In this document: one piece after another, positions 9,660 to 20,300 of the stretch
Position numbering within the stretch: position 1 is the first letter of the stretch
Layout of the letters: every line of letters begins with the position of its first letter
NCBI GenBank assembly: GCA_009801015.1
Contig: VHZZ01003842.1
Location: 65,547-94,878 of the forward strand
DNA: 29,332 nt
From: Silene noctiflora
Taxonomy: Eukaryota; Streptophyta; Magnoliopsida; Caryophyllales; Caryophyllaceae
Reading direction: 5' to 3'
Notes under the pieces: model-generated
What the model saw: only the letters and a program-made list of their open reading frames with translations
The model's database searches: none
Told to the model about the DNA's origin: nothing
Program-made: the position numbers and the translations under genes

Positions 9660-9850
9660 AATTTTTTTGGACTTAATTTCAACTCGTTTTAGTTCAGTTC
9701 TCTGCTTTATTCAGTTCAATTCAGCTCCATTTAGTTCAGTTCAGTTCAGTTTAGTTTAGTTAGCTCATCTCTTCACAAATTAATTTTTAGTTCAGTTCAG
9801 TTCCATTAAATTCAGTTCAATTAAGCTCTTTTTAGCCGAAAAGAACAACC
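9660..9850 (+). repeat. TTCAGT-rich dispersed repeat, copy 1
   Basis: It begins near ggacttaatttcaactcg, contains many overlapping TTCAGT/TTTAGT hexamers, then atctcttcacaaattaa, and ends ctctttttagccgaaaagaa. The same block order is found in reverse orientation at 12940-13085. It is a dispersed repeat of about 150-190 bp, internally simple. The transposon class is unknown. Confidence 0.65.
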
Positions 9851-10263
9851 GTATATTTCTTTTTTACCATTAGTGACCCATTTATGATTTACCACAAGAC
9901 CGACCTTTTTATTATTCTTCGCGACATTATTTACCATTTTTTTATAAGTCAGTCTCATAATAGATTAACACATATTTCCTAGATATGGTAGTAGTTTTTA
10001 TTTGATTCATTTTTTTTTTTTTTTTTTTTTTGTATCATTGCTCTCATATTTGGAGAGAAATCAAATTGATATTTCATATTAACTTTTACATAAGCAAAAT
10101 TCGATTTACATAATGGACAAGAATCACATGAGATTGTTTATTGATAATATTCTAAAAACGTTATATAACTAAAATGAAAATTAAAAAATCTAAGAGTTCA
10201 ATTCAAAATACTATTGTATAATCATAAAGACTTAGGATAATGGCCGCGGCCACCCATATACTA

Positions 10264-10400
10264 ATTTTTTTTCTTGGTACATTAAAACCGGGACTTAATC
10301 GCATTACAATAGAGGAGAGGAATGATTTTAACTTGAGACCTATTATCCACAATACGTCCATCTTAATCAGTAGACTAAGATATCTTCGGTTAGTCATCTA
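10264..10400 (-). repeat. Candidate tRNA-derived SINE
   Basis: On the minus strand a box A-like tcttagtctactgattaaga (from about 10380) is followed about 38 nt later by ggtctcaagttaaaatc (from 10340), a decayed box B. Then comes a body ending gtaccaagaaaaaaaatt, an A-rich tail. The arrangement fits a degraded SINE. No target duplication was found. Confidence 0.35.
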
Positions 10401-11116
10401 CAATATAAATACATTTAAGAAATTCACAATATTTATCATTGACCTAAATTGTATAGTCATAAAGACAAGAGAGGATGAACTAAGTATAATAAAAATCTAA
10501 GAATTTCATCCAAAAATACTACTCCAATAGTCTTGGAAAAGCAACTCAATAATATATGAGTTTGACTATATTACCTTAAATTTAATTAATATCAATAATT
10601 CATATTGACTTGCTCGTTTTAAAAACTGTAAAAACACATGAATTTGCGGGCGAACACTTATGAACAATAATTGAATTTGTTCTCTAGTAAATTTAGAACA
10701 AAATTTTGAAAATAAAGTTCCAAGGTAAAATAATTATAAACGTTAAAACGTATGAAAAGACCTGAATCATCACTATGTAATTATTATACTCGAAGATCAA
10801 CGATGATGATATAATGATGATTCCAATAATACAGGAAAAAACTGCATAAAAAAAGAATCCAACGAATTATTTCTATCATAGTGTCTATCTTGTGTTAATA
10901 ACTATAGAAACCCGCATATTTTGGTTTTATGAAATACGAAATACTCGTACATACTAGTGTAAATAAATGTTTTGAAATTTTATACCGTAAATCGAGATTT
11001 AATTTAAATAAGACAATGACACATTCACATGTATCTCACTCACTCACATTCACATATTTGACACAATACAAATAGAGAGAGTGTGGGAAGTGCAAAGGGG
11101 ATTGGAAAGAGGACAA

Positions 11117-11123
11117 TATATAG
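11117..11123 (+). promoter_or_regulatory. REC3: Putative TATA box of the REC-like gene
   Basis: TATATAG lies 247 nt upstream of the ATG. The stretch from about 11145 to the ATG contains no other ATG, which fits a transcription start about 30 nt downstream of this box. Confidence 0.45.
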
Positions 11124-11144
11124 CGATACATGTAATATAGTCAA

Positions 11145-11369
11145 GCAACAAGGAGAGGCTACCATTTCTTGTTACAAATCCTCTTTAAACATCTTATACT
11201 CACTCTATCTCTCCCTCTCTTACTACAACCAAAAATCCCTCCCTATCCTTTTATCTCTTCATTCCTCTCTTCTTTTTCTTCCTTCTCCCCCCTTCATTCT
11301 TCAATACCAAAAACACTAAAACAACATCAATTTTATTTAAAAAAAAAAAAAAAAGAAGTTGTAAATTTA
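11145..11369 (+). other. REC3: CT-rich 5' leader of the REC-like gene
   Basis: About 225 nt without any upstream ATG. It contains a long pyrimidine-rich tract (about 11195-11300, many TCTC and CCTT runs) and then a run of A (about 11339-11354) shortly before the start codon. CT-rich leaders are common in highly expressed plant genes. The transcript start is inferred, not seen. Confidence 0.5.
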
Positions 11370-14300
11370 ATGGCACCAAAATCAGGAAGGAGTAAAGGGC
11401 ACAAACCCAAGTCAGAGAAGAAGAAGAAGGAAGAAAAAAGTATGTTTTCCTTCATTTATTTATTTATATATATGTAATACTCCCTCCACTTCCATTCGTT
11501 TGATTAAAATACATGCACTGCCTTTTACATATATTGAATAAACGTATTTGATTGATTAATTTTGTTGTTTGTTGAATTTGTTGCAGTTGTGCCAAGTGTA
11601 ATTGACATAACAGTCATCACACCATATGACTCTCAAGTTACACTCAAAGTATGAATTATGAATTCATAATTCTTATTAATTACACATTTTTATTAACATT
11701 TCAATATCTTAAATATATTTATTTACTAATATTATTAATTTGTAAATTCATATGAAGGGTATTTCAACTGATAAGATATTAGATGTAAGAAGATTACTTG
11801 CCTCAAATGTAGAGACCTGTCATATCACCAACTACTCTTTGTCACACGAGGTTAGTCTGATTCTTTTTATTAATCTCTTATTTATTTATTTATTTATTTC
11901 CATTTTTAAAAAAAAAAATTATGATTAATTGAATAATTACTTCCAATTTAATTAAATGTGATTCTTTGTTTCAGGCAAGAGAGAATGGATTGAATGATAA
12001 ATTAGAGATTACTACTTTGAAACCATGTGTAATGAAGATGGTTGAGGGTAAGTTGGTTGATAAATAATTGCGAAATTTGTTAATCTGTTTATGCTAAATA
12101 AGTCTTATATAAAACGATTCTGATATTGACATTAACTTAAATTATTGCAAGTGTTATAGAATAAGTATGCATGCTCTTATTACTTTGACAATTCTAAAAG
12201 TCTAAATATGAGTGCTTTGAAATTATATTAAATCACATGTGGGAATTTGGGATTATTGATGTTTATAGTAAGTAAGTGTTGCTGATAATTTTACTAATAT
12301 CTATGTTAATGTTAATGTGTCATAATATAATTGGGTTTTAAGATTCATTTGCTTATCCATGATTCTGTTCAGTGTACATAATACACTAATAAGAAGGTTA
12401 AACAAAGAAACAACTATATCCGGGTTTATCCGGTGTGTATCAAAGACAACGATTATATGTGTTTCTCGTCATTAAAAAAAAAAAAGTGAACTATGACTAA
12501 TAAGAAGAGAACTTGGATGCTATTCTTAGAGTTTTAGGTACTTCAAGTCAATAGTGTTGAGTGTAGCTTTAATTGTTGGGAAGAAAATGCTTCAAATTTC
12601 CGTGATAAAAAGATGATAGATGTTTACTAATTTCATGAGTTTTACACCTGTTTTGAAAAAATAAACGTATTTTTAATGTTGTTTACAAAATAAATTAAAA
12701 TAAAATTTCACGATATAAATATGTTAATTAATCATGTACGGAGTATTAATTATTGGTTTGATTGATCATAATCTACATTTGACCGTCAATTAAAAACATT
12801 AATACATATTTTCTCATTTTAAAGGTTTCTGACTTTAATAACGAATCAGTTGTAATCATGACTCATAATATCTCATTTTAAAGTTTTATTTTGATTTCGA
12901 TAATGAATGGGTTGTGGTCATAACTTATAAACTCTTTTGGACTCCCGTTCTTCTCGGTTAAAAAGAGTCGAGTCGAGTTGAGCTGAACTGAACTGAATTT
13001 AATAGAGTTGAATTGAATTAAAAGTTAATTTGTAAAGAGATAAATTAAACCGAACTGAAATGAGTTGAAATAAATCCTACAAAACCGGCCTAATAGATTA
13101 ATTTATTATTGTAACTAAGAAGGAAGTTGTGTGGTGAATTTAGTAGTTTGTTTATAAAAAAAGAGCAAGAAAAGAGGGAACAACCTTTATGCGGCCTTGT
13201 TATCGTAACCGTACTTGAAAACGTGTTTCATATTATAATTAGCATATTATTACGTTAATGCCATACTAATTGTAATTGATTTGTCCTTCCAACAACTTGT
13301 ATTTTGCCTTTTTGTGCTTTCATAAATTAATGTCCATACTTGTTGGTCTTCCTGCTTTTTTTATACATAAAAAGTGTGATACCAAATAGTATTTGCTTTG
13401 AATCATTTTTGTTTCTTCAGGAAATAACTAAAGACAACACCAATTTTACCCTTTATTTTAAAGACTCTAAACCCTTTATTGTTTAAGAATATCCAATTCT
13501 TAATCTATACTCATTTAAAAATTGAGTACAATGTAAACATACAAACATATATAAGCGTCTTTACTTGAAATTCGATGAAAGCAACAAAATATGTATTACT
13601 CATCTTACCGTTTCGGTTATTTATTTACCCTTTTGTTCTGGCATAAAGACCAAGAAAAAAGAGGGGGTCATTTGTGGTTGAGTGAAAAATGGACAATAGG
13701 TTATGTAAATGATTAAATTACCCATTAAAAATATTCTTAACATAGAAATGTAAACAAATGAATGAGACACTCATAAATGAAGAAGATAAATAAATAACCT
13801 GAACAGAGGAAATATCAAATAATTAAGGCCTCGTTTGGTTGTCATACGGGAATTAATTTTCCATGTTTTTACAAAACATATGAATTACCTAAAACACGTT
13901 TGGTTGACATCCGTGGGTTAATTAACACGGGAGTTTCCAACTACCTAGGGGGGCTACGTAATTAAACTCCTCCATCATAGAGGAGTAGAATGCCCAGGAA
14001 AATAGAATTCATACTCTCATTGATGATTCATGACAAAACTTGTTTTACTAATTTACAAAACTTGTTTTTGTTTCCAAAAATTTGAAATTCTATATTTACT
14101 ACTCAGCGAGGACCGCCACTAATTTGTGGTATCATTATCATATCATATCATATCTTATCATATATATATTCATATTCAAAATATGTGAACGATCCACACT
14201 CTTTGAATGACATGCTTCCCAGTTCCCATTGATGATTCATGATGCAATAAATGAGAAAATGAGAGTTGCATAGATGACGTAAGTATCATAAATAAATAAA

Positions 14301-17300
14301 TAATAACTAAAAATAAAATATTAAATATTGTATAAGTTGTTAATTAATTAATGAGTAATTAATATGGTGTTTTTTATTGGACAGTTGAATACGAAAATGA
14401 AGCTCAAGCAGTGTGTCACGTGAGGAGGTTGTTGGATATAGTAGCATGTACAACTTGGTTCAGTAAGCCCAAAGGCCAGAGGCCCACTTCTGGTGATCAA
14501 CGCTCCAAAAAGTCTAAGGCCCACAATACGACAAGTATGGGCCCACGTACACCAAATGGGCCGCCGTTGAAATCGATAATATCGGGGGAAAATGACATGG
14601 AATCCCTTCATCCGACTCCCAGAATTTCTGATTTCTATGATTTCTTCTCTTTTTCCAACCTCACTCCACCCGTTTTAGGTACGTCCTGTCTTGATTGTCG
14701 TTTGTGTTACAATGCTACCCACATATCGTAGATAAATACAACTTCGTCTCGTTTTGTTGATAGTTTTATACTCCGTAGTACCGCATTTTATACCTATTCC
14801 TTCGTGTTACATAGATAACTTTGGTGTGACTTTCAATATCACAACGAGTAAGTTGGGTAAAAGGTATTGCACGTTGATTTATCGAAAAAGATATATTGGT
14901 TCAGTTCAGACTAGTATAAGCAATTTGTTTGAATAAATGGATCGAGTTTGGGATGACATTGATTTATCGAAAAAGATAAATTTGTTTGAATAAATGGATC
15001 GAGTTTGGGATGATATAAATAGACATGCAAATAGACGTGGCAAAACTAACATGACACGAATATCTCGGCCTAAATAACCCGACTTGCTCCTGAATTGATG
15101 GCCCAAATTTGACTCGACCCTGTCCAATCTCACTGAACTTTTTTTTGTCGTTGCATACTGATCATGATTTCTTAGTAACGTGATAACAACATACATGAAA
15201 ATGATCAAACCCAGCCAATCGGACCTGAACTAATGCAGATTGAAATGCACGACCAATAATCGTCTAATTCGTATGTTAATTGTAGATGGGTTTGTGTCCG
15301 ACCAATTACTAAGGATTGTCGAATGAATGATATAACAATTAACAACCCCTGAAATTGTTTAGGAAGTACTCCGTATTACTCGTAGATTTTAATATACGTC
15401 CATGTTTTAAGTCTCATTTGAAATGAATGGTGACATACAGGAATTAAGAGATGTGAACGAAAGGTTGAAGACAAGCGCGAAGGCGACTACTTTGAACTGC
15501 AGGTGCAACTGCAACCCCTGCTAGTTGTTTAGTTAACACTTTATCATTCATTACTCACTAATACTTCCTCTATCCTAATCATTTGTCCGCCTTTTTTATT
15601 CTTTATGACGGAACATTATGCTCGCAACCATATAAATAGTACTCAATACTAAAAAATTGTATTGGAGTAGTTTGCTAAGTATGACAGTTGATTATAGGTT
15701 AAGATATGCAAAGGGAAAATAATACAAGTGGTTGCTTCAAGGAAAGGATTCTACACATTGGGCAAGCAGTTGTTGCAGAGTCACTCCCTTGTGGATCTTC
15801 TTCATCAGCAAAGTCAAGCATTTGCCAATGTCTGTACTTTCTTTCTTTCTACTCCTTATATTATCATAAATAAATCACAAATATTCGTCTGAGGCGGTCT
15901 TACATAAGTATTTTGACTGTGCAGGCTTATGATGCCTTAATCAAAGCTTTTATTGAGCACAACAAGGTAATAATAACTCTTGTAAGATACCATTCCTTCA
16001 TTATGAAGTCATTCATTTTCCCATAGTGATAGTTAACAACTGCTACCAATTTCAGTTTGGCAATCTTCCTTATGGGTTTCGCGCAAATTGCTGGCTTACC
16101 CCTCCATCTATAGCCGAAAACCCTTCAAATTTCCCACCGTTACCAACAGAGGATGAGAACTGGAGTGGTAATGGTGGAGGTCATGGACGAGATGGTAAGC
16201 ATGATCTTCGACCATGGGCAACTGAGTTTGCAGTACTGGCCCAATTGCCTTGCAAGACTGAGGAAGAAAGAGTCGTGCGTGACAGGAAGGCGTTTTTGCT
16301 CCACAGTTTATTCATTGATGTGTCAATTTTTAAGGCTGTAAAAACCATTCAACAATTGATCGAAGCAAACACCCTAAAAAACGATTCAGTTTCTCATGAA
16401 AGCCGTATGGGAGACCTGTCTATTGTGGTTCAAAGGGATCCAGCTGACGCTAATTTGCTTAAGTTTAGCTCCTCTGATGTCCCTGAAACAACTGATAGGG
16501 ATGTTCTTCAAGGGAATTTGCTCAAAGGATTGACTGCCGATGAAAATGTGACAGTGCGGGTATGTTCACTCATACAGTTGGCTTCTTTTTTTTTCCTTTT
16601 TTTTTTATACGTGTAATCGTGAACAAATTTGTATTTGAGTTAGGGTCTGAGATTGTGTTGTGAACTGTTTTCCAGGATGTATCTTCATTTGGCTCAGTTA
16701 CTATAAAGTACTGTGGTCATACTGCAACTGTCAGAGTAGTTGGAGATGTGAGGAAAAATCTTCATCTTCATGATATTGACGTTGAAGAGCAGCCTGATGG
16801 CGGAGCTAATGCCCTCAATGTTTACAGGTTTAAATTTTAGGATTTTTTGTCATATGTACCTACATGTGGCCATTTTCTTGTTACGCTACCTAAATTTTGT
16901 TTACAGGTTTAAATTTTAGGATTTTTTGTCATATGTACCTACATGTGGCCATTTTCTTGTCACGCTACCTAAACTTTGTCTAAATTCATAAGCAATGTAA
17001 TGTTGGAATGTATTTTGCTTAGACAATGCTAACTTGTGACATGGTTTATTTTCAATCTATGTTCAGTTTACGCTGTTTATTACATAAGGCGCCTAATGCT
17101 GAACTTTCTGGAGAAAGTACATCTCCATTGGATGTGGATAGACTGGAAAATACAAGAGGTCAGGTCATTAGAATACTTAATGACAGCTTAACTAAACTGC
17201 AAGAGGAGAAACCAGTTGACAGTAAATCAGCGATCAGATGGGAACTAGCTTCCTGTTGGATACAGGATTTGCAGAAGAAAGAAAATGATGATAAAAGTCC

Positions 17301-20300
17301 CCAGGAAGTTGGGAAAAAGAGTAACGATGATTTATCAGTTAAAGGATTGGGAAAGGAATTCAAGTCACTGAAAAAAAGAGGGAAAAAATCATCTTTAGAT
17401 GCAAAAGAAGAGAATGATTCTGAAGTTTCTGGTCTTGACCCTAATGAAGGATTGAGTAAAGAAATTGAAGTTACAGAAGAGGCTACAGGAGTAGAGTTGG
17501 AAAAGCTACTTTCAGAAGACGCCTTCTTACGCTTGAAGGAAACAGGAACAGGCCTTCACCTAAAGGTCCCTTAACCTCTATAATGGGATCGTAATTTTTA
17601 TATCTGTTTTCCCGGATTTTTTTTTTTCTTAATGCCATTATTCTTTTTGACAGACTGTTGATGAGCTTAAGACAATGGTACAAAGCTATTATGAAGAAGT
17701 TGCTCTACCTAAACTGGTATCTATTATCTCTTTTCATGTCATTTGACTTACGTTCACATTTTGCCTGATTCTGACAGGGACAAATGCTATTGTACACAGG
17801 TATCTGATTTTGCATCACTAGAACTTTCTCCTGTTGAGGGACGTACTTTGACGGACTTCATGCATCTCAGAGGACTGAAGATGCGTTCTTTGGGTCGTGT
17901 GGTGAGGACTCTTTCCCATTTATCCTTTACCTTCCTTGTTCACTCTTTTATAGACATGCAAAACTGAGACACTTGAATGACACACTGAATTACACTTGAA
18001 CATAACAGTCCAACCGCATTACTACATTATTCAACATTTCAACCCATGCCCAGCCTGAAACTTGTTAGATCCAACACTAACCTGATACAAAAATGCCCAT
18101 ACCCAAATAGTTCTGAAAATTACCCATTTGCCAATTTAGGTCTCCTCGTATGCAAATGATGTCCTCTTGTAGATGTGTCAGTGGTTGTGAAATAGGCAAA
18201 ATGCTTTCTAAAATGCTTTTGTTCGGAACACTCTATTCTAAAATTCTCTCTAGAGACCGCCGTGTTCATGAGTAAAAGAAATCACATTAATGCTATAAGT
18301 TGATTACCGACATTCCTCATTTTGCCATGTGTTCTAGGTTGAGTTGGCAGAAAAGCTCCCTCACATACAATCTCTCTGTGTCCATGAGATGGTCACTCGG
18401 GCATTCAAGTATGTTGTCAAAGCTTCAGTTGCTTCAGTGGATGACATACTACAAGTGCCAGCAGTGATAGCATCGTCGTTAAACATTCTATTTGAGTCCT
18501 GTTCAACAACGAAAAGTGAAGACTATGAGCTCAAATCACGGTGGCTTAAGTCTTTTCTCATGAAGAGGTTTGGGTGGGAGCTCAATGATGAGTTTATTCA
18601 CTTGAGAAAGTTAACTGTTCTACGAGGAATTTGCCATAAGGTACCTTTGGAACATTTTGTTTAATTTACCTTCTTTGTGGTCATTACTTCCTTCTTCAAA
18701 GCTCATCTTTGACGCAATGTTTTCTGCAGGTCGGTTTTGAGTTGGTTCCAAGAGACTATGATTTGGATAACCCTAACCCTTTTAGGAAAGATGATATTAT
18801 TAGCATGGTACCTGTTTGCAAGGTAAAATCCTGCTTCCTTTAGGTTTTACAACTCTTCTCTACTTGCTTATGGCAAGATAAAGACATTAAGGTTGTTTAG
18901 CGAGTCATTTTGTTGAAAAAACGAAAAGAGATTGTTTTCGGGATCCGGATAACACATTATGACAATTATGTCAAGAGTATGATTGGCAACAGCTACTTTA
19001 ACATAATACATTAAGGTTGTTTAGCGAGTCATTTTACTTTATTCTATCATATCCCAGCCCAATGGATATCGACTCTTTGAGCTTTACCTTCCATTATTTT
19101 TTAACCGATTCTCCCCCAATGCTTCAATCCATCCCTGCAGCATGTAGTATGCTCATCTGCAGACGGTCGGACACTGCTGGAATCTTCTAAGGTAGCACTT
19201 GACAAAGGGAAGTTAGAGGATGCTGTTAATTATGGAACAAAAGTATGTGTTTCAACCTCCTTTTGGCTCGTCTTTAGTTTTTTCCCAAGGATATGTTTTA
19301 ATTTCCTAACTCAAAAATTGATTAATATGAAGGCTTTGGCAAAGATCATAGCTGTTTGCGGCCCTTATCATCGAACGACTGCTGGTGCTTATAGTCTTCT
19401 TGCTGTTGTTTTATATCACACAGGAGATTTCAATCAGGTATCATACTCAATTACTTATGCAGAACTACAAATAACCTTGTGTCCTGACACGGTTAAATCA
19501 ATATTTTTGGATCTACAGGCTACCATATATCAGCAAAAGGCACTTGATATTAATGAAAGGGAACTCGGGCCTGATCATCCAGATACTATGAAGAGTTACG
19601 GGGATCTTTCTGTGTTCTACTATCGTCTCCAGCAAATCGAACTGGCGTTGAAGTAAGTTTATTTTCAAAGGCAATCCTTAATGTTCTTTTCTGATTTCCT
19701 TACATAACTGATTTAACTGTACTTCTTTCCAGGTATGTCAACCGGGCTTTATTTCTCCTTCATTTCACCTGTGGACTGTCGCACCCAAACAGTGCTGCAA
19801 CTTACATTAACGTGGCGATGATGGAAGAGGGAATGGGCAATGTAAATCTTGCTCTACGCTATCTACATGAAGCTTTGAAATGCAATAAGAGATTGTTAGG
19901 ATCAGATCATATTCAGGTCTTTATACCCCCTTCTTTCTCACTGCCTTCATATGACTTTATATTTGCCGTTTGTCGATGGCTGTGTATTGATTTGGATCAA
20001 TACGAGTGTTTTGACATTGTCTTCTACAGACTGCTGCAAGTTATCATGCCATAGCAATAGCATTGTCACTTATGGAGGCGTATTCCCTCAGCGTACAGCA
20101 CGAGCAAACAACGCTCAGGATTCTTCAGGCCAAGCTCGGGCCAGATGACCTAAGAACACAGGTAAATAGTCACACTTCCATGATCCAATTATTGCTCCTA
20201 GCATTACCCCGGTGCATCAAACACTCACGGCTAGATGTATACAGTCTTGACCCTGTGTTCAACGCAGATAGGCTGATATCCTGAAGTTGTTTGTGCAGGA

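Larger units (their letters stand above)
8748..11369. other. Intergenic region between hydrolase and REC-like genes
   Basis: The first few hundred bases are the hydrolase 3' flank, which contains a 17-mer shared with the REC-like 3' flank (8801-8817). Then come a 'gagaccatcttac' dispersed repeat (9411-9438), a TTCAGT-rich repeat (about 9660-9850), a poly-T tract (10009-10031), a SINE-like body (10264-10400, minus) and the REC-like promoter and leader. No gene is supported. The ORFs at 10203-10397 and 10240-10500 overlap the SINE-like piece and are not convincing proteins. Confidence 0.5.
12048..14394 (+). other. REC3: Large intron 4 of the REC-like gene, repeat-filled
   Basis: At 2,347 nt it is by far the longest intron of the gene. 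It has no coding signal but contains a ~60-bp degenerate tandem duplication (12812-12935), the reverse-oriented TTCAGT-rich repeat (12940-13085), a transposon-like piece starting ggcctcgtttggttg (13827), and an atatc-type microsatellite (about 14131-14179). The size is probably due to these insertions. Confidence 0.7.

Noticed and set aside
9660..9850. Short regularly repeated TTCAGT words considered as a CRISPR-like or regulatory array
   Set aside because: Spacing is irregular, units overlap, and a second reverse copy with shared flanking blocks shows it is a dispersed plant repeat.
11083..11319. Possible upstream ORF or small gene before the REC-like start
   Set aside because: The first codon is GTG, not ATG, and most of it is the CT-rich leader. 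No ATG exists between the likely transcript start and 11370.
11478..11500. tactccctccacttcc in REC-like intron 1 as a further Stowaway MITE
   Set aside because: Only one end is present; no complementary TA-flanked end was found nearby.
14906..15208. Minus-strand ORF with a repeated [10 protein letters not shown] peptide
   Set aside because: The repeat is the by-product of the tandem duplication in intron 5, not a repeat protein.
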